Assembly: GCA_964343305.1 (NCBI GenBank)
Contig: CAYFJO010000126.1
Location: forward strand, 1 to 25,575
Source: CAYFJO01 sp964343305
GTDB lineage: Bacteria; Planctomycetota; Planctomycetia; Pirellulales; Pirellulaceae
DNA: 25,575 nucleotides
Direction: 5' to 3'
The notes under the pieces were generated by a model. It saw only the letters and a list, made by a program, of their open reading frames with translations. It did no database searches and had not been told where the DNA came from. This document shows positions 1 through 7,085 of the stretch, piece by piece; within the stretch, counting starts at the first letter, position 1, and each line of letters opens with the position of its first letter. The position numbers and the translations under genes are program-made.

Positions 1-55
1 ACCGCACTGATCCAACAAATAGGCGGCGTCCATCCGCATACGATCAACGGGCAAG

Positions 56-96
56 AAAGCCCGGTTCAACGGGCTTTCATCCGACAACCTGTCGGA
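56..96. terminator. Pair of small hairpins in left-edge intergenic DNA
   Basis: Two adjacent inverted repeats are visible. AAAGCCCG (56-63) pairs with CGGGCTTT (70-77) around a 6-nt loop, and TCCGACA (80-86) pairs with TGTCGGA (90-96) around a 3-nt loop. The first has three T on either strand, so it could act as a weak bidirectional terminator between whatever lies left of the window and the minus-strand gene ending at 259. The rest of 1-258 shows no gene that I recognise. Short open stretches exist, but none has a ribosome site or a familiar motif. Confidence 0.35.
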
Positions 97-258
97 AAGT
101 AAGAAATACAACACTTTTAACTTTCACCAAAGCAGCAGTATGATGAAGCACTTCTGGATGGGGAAGTGCGTACATTCTGGGACATGCCTGCTGCGGCCTA
201 CGTCTTATATACGCGATTGTTATTGCGATCGGGTGAAAGTCTCTGGTTAATCCAAGTG

Positions 259-999
259 CTAGGGAATCTGGCCAATAATCCAGTAAGCGCCGGGCACTAT
301 TTCTTTGGAAAGCAAGAGAGTACCCTGCTCCAAGTAGATGTCTAGGTACCAGTCCTTGAACTTGCCCAGCATCGGTTGAATGAAAAACGCGTTTCGCTCC
401 TCTTGCTTGGTCAGCATCCAGTAAGCTCGCTCCGTCAGTTCTTTATTGAGCCGCAGGCAACTGGCGAACTCGGCATCGCCTTCGAGGAATGGCTTGATCT
501 CGTTGTCAAATTCGAAGTACCAGCCGCGACAAGCGCCACTCGTGACCTGAATGACGTGCCCCTTGTCCGTCCGCGTGACTTTCCATCGAGTTTGTTGCTG
601 CTCGTGGAAGAAGAGATCCGTCACGAGCGTTTTGCCATGCAGATTGTCTTTGGGCACACGATAATTCACGTACGCATCGTTGTACGCGCACTGGATCGCT
701 GACCGTTTGGTGAGTACGGCGAGAATCCCCGTGGCTCGTATTCGGATTTCAGCGTCGTCACTCTTGGCAGCGGTCTTGAGTGCCGCGATGGCCGATTCAC
801 CGATCTCCAGCAACCGTTGGCTCGCTGCGTCGCGGACGTCAAATTGGTTGTGCCCCAGTTGACTAATCAACTGCTTCAATGTCGACGGTTTCACGGTTGC
901 CTTGGGCGAGGAAGAACGCGTATCTTCCGCAACCGCGCCGTATGAAAAGAGGATTATGAACAAGCCAATTAAGTGACAAGCTAATCGTTTACTTCTCAT
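259..999 (-). CDS. Secreted HEAT-repeat-like hypothetical protein
   Basis: The protein has about 246 residues from the chosen start. An in-frame ATG lies 87 bases further upstream, but the start at 999 is preferred: GGAG sits 7 nt before it, and it places a classic signal peptide (MRSKRL, then a hydrophobic stretch ending near AVAED) at the N-terminus. After export comes a Thr/Lys/Ser-rich linker, then a helical segment (LISQLGHNQFDVRDAASQRL followed by EIRIRATGILAVL). Its Asp/Arg spacing is that of HEAT or Armadillo-type repeats common in planctomycete exported proteins. The C-terminal half (about residues 105-246) is rich in aromatic residues and I do not recognise it. It lies 93 bp downstream of the Rieske gene on the same strand and may be co-transcribed. 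The secreted helical-repeat assignment is fairly sure; the function is unknown. Confidence 0.75.
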   Translation of the reverse strand: MRSKRLACHLIGLFIILFSYGAVAEDTRSSSPKATVKPSTLKQLISQLGHNQFDVRDAASQRLLEIGESAIAALKTAAKSDDAEIRIRATGILAVLTKRSAIQCAYNDAYVNYRVPKDNLHGKTLVTDLFFHEQQQTRWKVTRTDKGHVIQVTSGACRGWYFEFDNEIKPFLEGDAEFASCLRLNKELTERAYWMLTKQEERNAFFIQPMLGKFKDWYLDIYLEQGTLLLSKEIVPGAYWIIGQIP

Positions 1000-1092
1000 C
1001 GCCAAACTCCGCTGCGAATTATACATTGCTTGGCAAGGAGTTTCATCGCCGCTGGTGTCAACGTGACGCGGACGAAACATTGGCAATCTGTC

Positions 1093-1437
1093 CTACGAGT
1101 CGCTCGACTGTGGTGGCGGATATTCCTTTTTCGCAACGGCGACTTGAATCTCTTCGCCTTCGACGCGGACTTCGAATGAATCGATGCTGACTTTTGGGTT
1201 GTCGCACCAGGTGCCGTCGCAGGTTCTGAATCGCCAGGCATGCCACGGACAGGTGACCACGCCGTCTTCCCAATGTCCGCCAGCCAGCGAGGCTCCCATG
1301 TGGGGGCAGTGGTCGTCGATCGCTTCGTACTGGCCGCCTTTGTTGAACACCGCCACCATGCGGCCGTTGACCGCGAAGGACGCTCCTTGGCCTTCCTCGA
1401 TGTCTCCCACTTTTGCGACGGTCGTAAAATCAGTCAT
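1093..1437 (-). CDS. Rieske [2Fe-2S] ferredoxin-like protein (NirD-type)
   Basis: This is a 114-residue single-domain Rieske protein. The two cluster-binding motifs are complete: Cys44-Pro-His46 in CPHMG and Cys63-Pro-Trp-His66 in CPWHAW, with the usual spacing of about 17 residues. This length and motif set match small soluble Rieske ferredoxins and NirD-like nitrite reductase small subunits. Such proteins pass electrons to a partner oxygenase or reductase in the cytoplasm. No nitrite reductase large subunit or oxygenase is nearby, so the partner is unknown. The start at 1437 is chosen because AAGGAA lies 6 nt upstream and the protein then begins directly with the first beta strand; a longer in-frame ATG at 1482 adds only a basic, unfamiliar stretch. 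There is no signal peptide. The Pro/Ser C-terminal tail is likely disordered. Confidence 0.9.
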   Translation of the reverse strand: MTDFTTVAKVGDIEEGQGASFAVNGRMVAVFNKGGQYEAIDDHCPHMGASLAGGHWEDGVVTCPWHAWRFRTCDGTWCDNPKVSIDSFEVRVEGEEIQVAVAKKEYPPPQSSDS

Positions 1438-1576
1438 TTCAATTCCTTGTTGACGCCTCCGACTGAGCAGTTTGATTTGCATTTTACGTGTCGATCCGCT
1501 TCCGCAAAAGGCGTTGATCCAGGCAACTATTCTCCGTGCCTTGCCTAAGGTAGCTGACCTTGGCCGCGCCGGTGAC

Positions 1577-2118
1577 CTATTGCTGGAGCGCGCCGATGTC
1601 GACGTTGTTGTAGTTGGATACGGCCGGAGCGTGGGCGTAGTCTTCCTTGGCGGTTTTCAGGGCCGTTTCTTTGGCGGTCTCGGCAGCTTCGAGGGCGTTC
1701 GTGTGGTCCTGGTCGGTGTAAGGGTTCCCAGCAAGATCTTTTTTGACACGATCATTGCGCCGAGAGAATGTGACCGGTGGCGGTGACCGTGGCGCTGTAC
1801 TCGACACCGACGTAGTCGTTGATGGCGGCCGTCACCCTGCTACGGAAGCTGCCTTTGTGAAGGTCGGCCATCTGGTCGTACAGATTCTCGGCCGTGGTCA
1901 CGCCGGCGTCGTAAACCGCGTCATGACCGTCCTGGGCAAGCGCGTGCGTCTTGTCGATCTGGGCGGACTGTTGCTCCAGGTCCTTGGCATCGGTGCCTGA
2001 GCGTCGACGTAATCGTCGTTGGCTTCGGCCACCGAGAAACGCCAGTCTTTGTCCGCGTCGGCAAATGGCAATCGCCTTGGCCAGATCCGCGTCGGCCAAG
2101 CTGAACTCCGTAAAACAG
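1577..2118 (-). pseudogene. Frameshifted remnant of an Ala/Asp-rich helical protein
   Basis: Minus-strand translation gives protein-like sequence that hops between two frames. FTEFSLADADLAKAIA (near 2110-2065) continues in another frame as FADADKDWRFSVAEANDDYV (near 2065-2005). It returns to the first frame as TDAKDLEQQSAQIDKTHALA through SATVTATGHILSA (to about 1755), then shifts again to NDRVKKDLAGNPYTDQDHTN, ending in NNVDIGALQQ and a stop at 1577. At least three indels are needed, no start codon with a ribosome site is evident, and the upstream end runs into short direct repeats. The composition (Ala, Asp, Thr, Glu, helical) resembles the long repetitive helical regions of large planctomycete surface proteins. 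That comparison is from memory of style, not from an alignment. Most likely this is the decayed C-terminal end of such a gene. Confidence 0.55.
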
Positions 2119-2123
2119 GGTCT

Positions 2124-2178
2124 GACCCCATGCACATGACCCCATGCACCCCATGCACATGCAGACCCCATGCACATG
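2124..2178. repeat. Four short direct repeats, core CCCCATGCAC
   Basis: Four copies of the core CCCCATGCAC occur in 55 bp (starting near 2126, 2140, 2150 and 2166); three of them extend to CCCCATGCACATG. A small palindrome, GGGTC-T-GACCC (2118-2128), abuts the left side. The cluster marks the boundary between the frameshifted remnant and the downstream end of the LRR gene. It looks like a duplication or insertion scar. Confidence 0.7.
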
Positions 2179-2207
2179 CATGATCCTTGCGGGGATGGCC
2201 CGCAGGA

Positions 2208-3329
2208 TTATTCGTCGCTACCTATGAACAAGGAAGGTAGCGACTTCTTGAGCATCTCGCAGTCCTCTTGGCTGACTGGCGTTTCGTAGAGGCTCAACCA
2301 TCTGAGCTTCGTCAGGTTAGCCAGTGGTGTCACATCGCTGATCGACGTGTTGTAGAGAGCCAACGAATCGAGATTCGTCAACTTGGTCAACGGTGTCACA
2401 TCACTGACTGGCGTCATACCGAGGCTCAAAGACCAGAGCTTCGTCAGGTTGGCCAAGGGTGTAACATCGCCGACTTGCGTGTTGTCGAGGTTCAAATGTT
2501 TCAGGCTTTTGAGGTTGGCGAGTGGTGTCACATCACTGACTTGCGTGTTGTCGAGGCTCAACTCTCTCAGATTCGTCAGCTCGGCCAGTGGTGTCACATC
2601 ACTGACTTGCGTGTTGTTGAGGCTCAACTCTCTCAGATTCGTCAGCTCGGCGAGTGGTGTCACATCACTGACTTGCGTGTTGTCGAGGCTCAACTCTCTC
2701 AGATTCGTCAGCTCGGCCAGTGGTGTCACATCACTGACTTGCGTGTCGTCGAGGCTCAACTCTCTCAGATTCGTCAGCTTGGCCAGTGGTGTCACATCGC
2801 TGACTTGCGTGTCGTCAAGGCTCAACTCTCTCAGATTCGTCAGCTTGGCCAGTGGTGTCACGTCGCTGACTTGCGTGTCGTCAAGGTTAAACTCTCTCAG
2901 ATTCGTCAGCTTGGCCAGTGGTGTCACATCGCTGACCATGGTTCTATCGAGTTCCAACGATTCGAGCTTCGTCAGCTTGGCCAGTGGTGTCACATCACTG
3001 ACTTTCCTGTAATCGAGGTCAACCATGACGACATTCGAGAAGTAGTCGATCCCAACGAGGTTACGCAACCAATCAGGTCCGGGCAGCTTAAAATCCCAGC
3101 CGTCCTCGTACTGATAGTCATAGCCAACCCTTCCGCCCAACTCCTTAACCCACTCGACTGTGCGACGCTGCCGGTTCGCTCGATTGGCATGCCATCCCAA
3201 CCACAGACAGGCAACCGTTAATAGGACAAGGAACGTCCGTAAGCTCACACGAAACCACCGACGTCTGAACAACTTCGGCACCCGGCAATGCCACCAGCGG
3301 AGTTTCGGCTTATCGAGGGTCGTGGGCAT
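2208..3329 (-). CDS. Membrane-anchored leucine-rich-repeat protein
   Basis: The protein has 373 residues. A basic N-terminus (residues 1-25, rich in Trp/Arg/Lys) precedes one hydrophobic segment (VSLRTFLVLLTVACLWLGW, about 28-46), giving a signal-anchor topology often seen in planctomycetes as RWFRxSLRTFLVLL. A linker with a VxELGGxVxYDY motif follows. Then come 11 consecutive 22-residue leucine-rich repeats with consensus xVSDVTPLAxLTNLRELSLDxT, of the internalin or SDS22-like type, ending in an Asp/Glu-rich C-terminal cap (about 350-373). The repeat array should form a curved solenoid for protein binding outside the cytoplasmic membrane. No catalytic domain is present. No strong ribosome site precedes the ATG at 3329, but homologous N-termini of this style start at the same place. 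The repeats are nearly identical at DNA level, which points to recent expansion. Confidence 0.9.
   Translation of the reverse strand: MPTTLDKPKLRWWHCRVPKLFRRRWFRVSLRTFLVLLTVACLWLGWHANRANRQRRTVEWVKELGGRVGYDYQYEDGWDFKLPGPDWLRNLVGIDYFSNVVMVDLDYRKVSDVTPLAKLTKLESLELDRTMVSDVTPLAKLTNLREFNLDDTQVSDVTPLAKLTNLRELSLDDTQVSDVTPLAKLTNLRELSLDDTQVSDVTPLAELTNLRELSLDNTQVSDVTPLAELTNLRELSLNNTQVSDVTPLAELTNLRELSLDNTQVSDVTPLANLKSLKHLNLDNTQVGDVTPLANLTKLWSLSLGMTPVSDVTPLTKLTNLDSLALYNTSISDVTPLANLTKLRWLSLYETPVSQEDCEMLKKSLPSLFIGSDE
2521..2982. repeat. Tandem array of 66-bp units encoding LRRs
   Basis: Seven consecutive units of exactly 66 bp begin at 2521, 2587, 2653, 2719, 2785, 2851 and 2917, each opening with AGTGGTGTCAC. 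The first six are nearly identical, differing at only a few positions such as GTGTTGTC against GTGTCGTC. Each unit encodes one 22-residue LRR. Flanking repeats at 2983 and left of 2521 keep the period but are more diverged. Confidence 0.95.
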
Positions 3330-3460
3330 GCAGCTATTCTACAACACGCCCTCGTCGAGCAACATTTAGTCACACACTGCCACAATCTGTGGCCTTTGGA
3401 CCCGGCATTCGATATCTTTGAGACTATGACTATGAAGTAAACACCAAAACAATGCGGACA

Positions 3461-3996
3461 GGAAAAAGGGGTCAGGTCGGTCAGGTCTCTTTCTTGGGTG
3501 GTCTGCTCCCTTCAAATGACAACAGTAGGCAAAAATCGAAAGTTCGTAAGTGAGTGTTTGTCAACGGCGTCACGTAATCGTTGAGAGCAAACCACCAGCG
3601 CTGACGTCCCGTAGGCGAGGTCAAGATCTTGAAGAATTGATCGCTGTAGTAAGGGCGGTTGTCCCGTCCCTTTGTGTCGATCGGAAAACGACTGGTTCTC
3701 GTAAGCAAGTTGATGATCGCTCAACATCAAATCGAGGGAGGGAAGTAGGATCGCAGTTGCATTTCCCATTTCACTTCTGTCATCACCGTTGAGAACAGTG
3801 ATCGAGAATTCTTGCGAAGTCTCCGATCACTACCTTTCAATGCATTCTTTCTCATATTCAATAAAGAATTGGGATCTTCGTTCGCTTGCTTGAATGACCT
3901 TCCGATGTCGTTGATTGTACCTTCAAGGCATTCATCAAACTCATGTATCTTTCGGGGTCCGGAAAAGTCGATCAGGTCGACCTGATCCCTTTTCTC
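3461..3996. mobile_element. Possible inverted-repeat-bounded element (decayed)
   Basis: The left boundary has AAAAAGGGGTCAGGTC (3465-3480), directly followed by a second GGTCAGGTC. The right boundary has GACCTGATCCCTTTTC (3979-3994), whose complement matches the left one at 14 of 16 positions. The right end also contains a perfect 18-bp palindrome (3970-3987, GATCAGGTC and its complement). GGGGTCAGGTC-type ends recur around small mobile or REP-like elements in many environmental bacteria; I rely on memory for that. The interior (about 490 bp) holds only broken minus-strand reading frames and no transposase motif. Confidence 0.35.
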
Positions 3997-3999
3997 CAT
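3481..3999 (-). pseudogene. Degenerate hypothetical gene inside the IR-bounded stretch
   Basis: Minus-strand reading from 3999 gives a 90-residue open frame (begins MEKRDQVDLIDFSG, ends LRSYFPPSI, stop at 3727). After two same-frame stops the frame reopens as FPIDTKGRDNRPYYSDQFF, then ILTSPTGRQRWWFALNDYV, ending PPKKET at 3481. In between, a neighbouring frame reads DLMLSDHQLAYENQ, which bridges the gap smoothly. This suggests one original protein of about 170 residues broken by two small indels near 3730 and 3690. I recognise no family. It could instead be two unrelated chance frames. The remaining DNA of 3330-3460 and 4000-4064 shows nothing that I can name. Confidence 0.3.
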
Positions 4000-4064
4000 C
4001 CTTCTCCATTCCCGCCGTGGCCATGTTTTGGCCTGTCAGGGCAACCGAGATCGTGCGATATTAA

Positions 4065-5939
4065 ATGAGGATGATTGAATCCCAGATTGACACGGACTAT
4101 TTGATGATCAACCAAGCACTGAAAGACCAACTTTGTTCCAAGATTCTTCATCGAGTCAAAGCACCGGCGCAATACTTGGGTGGCGAGTTGAACATGGTCC
4201 GCAAAGATCCGGCTAGCGTGGCGGGCCGGCTGTGCCTGGCGTTTCCCGACACTTATACGATCGGCATGAGCCATCATGGGCTACAGGTTTTGTATTCACA
4301 GATGAACTCCCGCGACGATTGGGCATGCGAACGGGCGTTCACTCCGTGGATGGACATGGAAGACGAATTGCGCCGAGCCGGTTTGCCGTTGTACAGCTTG
4401 GAAACATTTTCGCCGTTGTCGGAATTTGACGTCATTGGTTTCTCGCTGCAGTACGAAATCTGCTCGACCAACATTCTGACGATGTTGGATTTGGGCGGAA
4501 TTGCGATCCATGCCGACGAGCGGACGATGGACGACCCGCTCGTTATCGCCGGCGGTCCATGTGCGCAGAACCCCGAACCACTTGCTCCGTTTATCGACGT
4601 GTTTGTCACCGGCGACGGCGAAGCGAGCTTGCCAGCCATTTGCGATCGTTGGCTGGAACTGAAGAAGAGTCGAGAGTCGAGGGTCGAGAGTCTAGAGCAG
4701 GGGAGGGCAGGGGAGGTGCGGCGAGAAGAGGCACTCGCGCAGCTCGCGAAAGACTTGCCGTTTTGCTACGTGCCAGGGTTTTACGAACCGGAGTTTCGCG
4801 ATGGGCGGCAAGTTGCGTTGAATCGAACACGGCCGGATGTGCCGGAGACGATTGAGCCGTCGGTGATCTCAGACCTCGACTCGTTGTCGCTGCCGACCAA
4901 GCCGATTGTGCCCTATGTCGAATGTGTCCACGACCGCATCGCCATCGAAATCATGCGTGGCTGTCCGTGGCAATGCCGTTTTTGTCAAAGCACGGTGATC
5001 AAACGGCCGCTTCGATTTCGCAAAGTCGAAACAATTATCAACGCTGCTCTGGAAAGCTATCGCAACACCGGATTCAACGAGATTTCGCTGTTGTCGCTGT
5101 CCAGCAGCGATTATCCACAGTTCGAGGAACTTGTGCTGAAGATGCGCGAAGTGTTCACGCCGTTGGGCGTCAGCATTTCGATTCCCAGCTTGCGGGTCAA
5201 CAAACACCTGCGCAGCATTGCGGAGTTGTTGGGCAACGACCGACGAGCGGGATTGACGCTCGCGCCGGAAGTCGCCCGCGACGACATGCGCGAACAAATT
5301 CGCAAAAAGATCAAAAACGAAGATCTGTACGAAGGCTGCCGCACGGCGTTTCGCAACAACTACAACAGCGTCAAGTTGTATTTCATGTGCGGTTTGCCTG
5401 GCGAGCGGCCGGTCGATCTGGATGGCATCGTCGAGATGGCGGAAACGATTGCTCGCATTGGCAAGGGAGAAATGGGACGTTATCCAAAGGTGACGGCCAG
5501 CGTCTCGAACTTCGTTCCCAAAGCCCACACGCCTTATCAATGGAACGGCATGCAGCAGCGCGAGTATTTCGAGTGGGCCCATCGCTACCTGCGCGACAAG
5601 CGTCGCATTCGCGCGGTCCACATCAAGTGCCACGACATCGAAACGAGTTTGTTAGAAGGCGTGCTCAGCCGAGGCGATCGTCGATCCGCGAAGGCCATTG
5701 AGTTGGCTTGGCAACGCGGCGCGCGCCTCGACAGTTGGTACGAGAATTTCAATGGTGAGCGTTGGTGGCAAGCGATCGCAGATGCCGGAATTGACGTGGA
5801 ACAGGCGCTTCACCAGCCCTATGATGTGAGCGACAAATTGCCGTGGGACCACGTCAATGTGAAATACGGTCGCACTTTCCTGGAAAAAGAGCAAACGCGA
5901 TCGGTCGTGCAACTGGATGCCATGGCGAGTGCCGAATAG
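4065..5939 (+). CDS. B12-type radical SAM protein, TIGR03960-like
   Basis: The protein has 624 residues. The N-terminal region (about 1-200) is a Rossmann-like cobalamin-binding-type domain with LCLAFPDTYTIGMSHHGLQV and later VIAGGPCAQNPEP. The radical SAM core follows, with the iron-sulfur motif Cys300-x3-Cys304-x2-Cys307 (CPWQCRFC) that ligates the [4Fe-4S] cluster for S-adenosylmethionine cleavage. The C-terminal part (LWDHVNV-like segment, about 560-624) is typical of this family. The reaction is unknown for the family. Its usual neighbour or fusion partner, a DUF2344 (TIGR03936) domain, is not seen here. Two or three starts are possible: ATG at 4065 without a ribosome site, or ATG at 4104 (MINQALKDQ), which better matches where homologues begin. 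A short repeat is inserted in frame at residues about 202-218. The family call is strong; the substrate is unknown. Confidence 0.88.
   Translation: MRMIESQIDTDYLMINQALKDQLCSKILHRVKAPAQYLGGELNMVRKDPASVAGRLCLAFPDTYTIGMSHHGLQVLYSQMNSRDDWACERAFTPWMDMEDELRRAGLPLYSLETFSPLSEFDVIGFSLQYEICSTNILTMLDLGGIAIHADERTMDDPLVIAGGPCAQNPEPLAPFIDVFVTGDGEASLPAICDRWLELKKSRESRVESLEQGRAGEVRREEALAQLAKDLPFCYVPGFYEPEFRDGRQVALNRTRPDVPETIEPSVISDLDSLSLPTKPIVPYVECVHDRIAIEIMRGCPWQCRFCQSTVIKRPLRFRKVETIINAALESYRNTGFNEISLLSLSSSDYPQFEELVLKMREVFTPLGVSISIPSLRVNKHLRSIAELLGNDRRAGLTLAPEVARDDMREQIRKKIKNEDLYEGCRTAFRNNYNSVKLYFMCGLPGERPVDLDGIVEMAETIARIGKGEMGRYPKVTASVSNFVPKAHTPYQWNGMQQREYFEWAHRYLRDKRRIRAVHIKCHDIETSLLEGVLSRGDRRSAKAIELAWQRGARLDSWYENFNGERWWQAIADAGIDVEQALHQPYDVSDKLPWDHVNVKYGRTFLEKEQTRSVVQLDAMASAE
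4668..4716. repeat. In-frame repeat insertion in the radical SAM gene
   Basis: Four copies of a GTCGAGAGT-like unit (4669-4692) are followed by GCAGGGGAGG and GGCAGGGGAGG (to 4716). The motif GGGCAGGGGAG occurs again at about 21350-21360 inside the hydrolase gene and at about 22593-22603 in the spacer before it. In the protein it encodes a charged, low-complexity stretch (SRESRVESLEQGRAGEV) between the cobalamin-type domain and the radical SAM core. Confidence 0.6.
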
Positions 5940-5966
5940 CGAGGTAGTGCCCTAATTGTGAGCAGT

Positions 5967-6000
5967 AGACTTCCGAAGTTTCGGAAAACTTCGGAAGTCT
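5967..6000. repeat. Perfect 15-bp hairpin, ACTTCCGAAG family
   Basis: AGACTTCCGAAGTTT (5967-5981) pairs perfectly with 5986-6000 around a CGGA tetraloop, 28 bp after the stop of the radical SAM gene. No T-run follows on either strand, so it is not a standard intrinsic terminator. The same core, ACTTCCGAAG with CTTCGGAAGT, forms two more hairpins at 19947-20024, also directly after a gene. Confidence 0.8.
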
Positions 6001-6061
6001 GGTCGAGCGACTTCGTATTGCGGTCGGCTAAGAAGCTGGAGATACTAAGGTGGAACCACTT

Positions 6062-6114
6062 GTAGCCGCACTCGCCAGAGTGCGGATGGTCTGCGTTCTG
6101 GGGAACGCAGCTAC
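6062..6114. repeat. Dispersed GTAGC-bounded double-hairpin repeat, copy 1
   Basis: Outer arms GTAGC (6062-6066) and GCTAC (6110-6114) enclose two hairpins: CCGCACT-CGCCAG-AGTGCGG (6066-6085) and CTGCGTT with AACGCAG (6091-6110). The layout is the same as at 12943-13006. It lies just before the 6142 gene and therefore probably in its 5' untranslated region. Confidence 0.75.
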
Positions 6115-6141
6115 GTTGATTTGGAATTCGTGGAGAAACCG

Positions 6142-6714
6142 ATGCACCCACTGGTTAGCGTTAGCGTGATGTTCGTTTGCAGTCTCACTGCGGCATTTGT
6201 GCTTTTCAAATTTGTCAAGTCGACCGCCGGTGTTCAAGGCGATGACGTGGGATTCAAGATCCGCGGCTTTCAAGCAGGCGGTGCGATCGCGGGATTCTTG
6301 TTGACTTACGGGTTGCTTCATTATTCGTTTACAAGTTTGTCTTCCCAGCAGCATGAGGAGGAGGCGGCAGCGCCTTCGGCGTTGTGGACGATTACGGGCA
6401 AAGTCGTCAAGTCAGACGGTCTAAGTCCGGCCTTAGTCAAGGTGAGTCCTGTGCCGCCGATGGGTGCTATTTCCGACAACGGCGGCAATTTCCGCATGGC
6501 GCACGTCTTGCCAATCAAGGAGGATGTCTACCCCGATCTCGTCTTTGAATGCGAAAGTTACATCTCACAAACCGTGACAATTTCCGGTGAGAATGCCGAA
6601 ATCGACAAGGAGAACCATCGAATCCGCGTAAGTGAAATTGTTACAATGGCACCTGAGGGCGATTTTTTTGAAGGTTTAGATGACATGTTCTCGGATGAGG
6701 AGATTTCAGAATGA
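6142..6714 (+). CDS. Membrane-anchored protein with carboxypeptidase-regulatory-like domain
   Basis: The protein has 190 residues from the ATG at 6142, preceded by GGAG with a 7-nt gap; an upstream in-frame TTG at 6121 is less likely. Two hydrophobic segments are visible: VSVSVMFVCSLTAAFVLFKF (about 5-24) and AGGAIAGFLLTYGLLHYSF (about 44-62). After an Glu/Ala linker comes a beta-sandwich-like domain (about 78-165) with ITGKVVKSDGLSPALVKVSP and SDNGGNFRM, the pattern of carboxypeptidase-regulatory or transthyretin-like folds. The C-terminus is acidic. The stop overlaps the next start (ATGA), so translation is probably coupled to the 6711 gene. The fold is inferred from the G-x-V/P-x-V and D-x-G-x-F pattern. 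The role is unknown; it is plausibly a surface adaptor partnered with the next gene. Confidence 0.75.
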   Translation: MHPLVSVSVMFVCSLTAAFVLFKFVKSTAGVQGDDVGFKIRGFQAGGAIAGFLLTYGLLHYSFTSLSSQQHEEEAAAPSALWTITGKVVKSDGLSPALVKVSPVPPMGAISDNGGNFRMAHVLPIKEDVYPDLVFECESYISQTVTISGENAEIDKENHRIRVSEIVTMAPEGDFFEGLDDMFSDEEISE

Positions 6715-7064
6715 GAAGACAACAATATTTCGTGTGGTTTTTGGTTTTTGGTTTGTCCACAATTCTGATCACCGGAACTGTCCATGCCCAGCAAAAGAAG
6801 CCGGCTGTCGTTGGCATCGTGTATCTGGAATCGGCTCAGGGAAAGAAATCGCCGCTGGCCAAAGCAACAGTCGAACTGAAGTTGGATGACAAATTGATCA
6901 AACGCGCCATCACGGATACCAAAGGGCGGTTTGCCGTATTCGCTGAGTTGAAAAACGGCACCTACACTGTGGCGGCCACTTTTGGTGATCATAAAAAGAC
7001 CGTCGAATTTGACTACAAAGGAAAGATTACTAAACTCCTCATTGGATTGCCGGACAAGGAATAG
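6711..7064 (+). CDS. Small secreted carboxypeptidase-regulatory-like protein
   Basis: The protein has 117 residues. A signal peptide (RRQQYFVWFLVFGLSTILIT, cleavage near VHAQQ) precedes a single beta-sandwich domain. VVGIVYLES, PLAKATVELKLDD, TDTKGRFAVFAEL and GTYTVAATF are the successive strands of a carboxypeptidase-regulatory-like (Ig-type) fold. This is the same general fold inferred for the preceding gene, so the two may be paralogous halves of one extracellular assembly. GAGGAG sits 8 nt before the ATG, which overlaps the upstream stop. No catalytic residues are evident. The secretion and fold calls are fairly sure; the function is unknown. Confidence 0.8.
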   Translation: MRRQQYFVWFLVFGLSTILITGTVHAQQKKPAVVGIVYLESAQGKKSPLAKATVELKLDDKLIKRAITDTKGRFAVFAELKNGTYTVAATFGDHKKTVEFDYKGKITKLLIGLPDKE

Positions 7065-7085
7065 CAGCAATCAAGGAGCACCTGC

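Noticed and set aside
142..340. Plus-strand frame reading MPAAAYVLYTRLLLRSGESL
   Set aside because: It runs antisense into the end of the HEAT-like gene and has no ribosome site. It could be a relic, but nothing supports it.
2521..2982. CRISPR array
   Set aside because: The 66-bp periodicity is contiguous coding sequence with no alternating repeat and spacer, and no cas gene is present.
2268..3221. Long plus-strand open frames (317 and 209 codons) across the LRR gene
   Set aside because: They are mirror images of the 66-bp repeat array. With a stop-free unit, every copy stays open; the products are repetitive and have no ribosome site or known motif.
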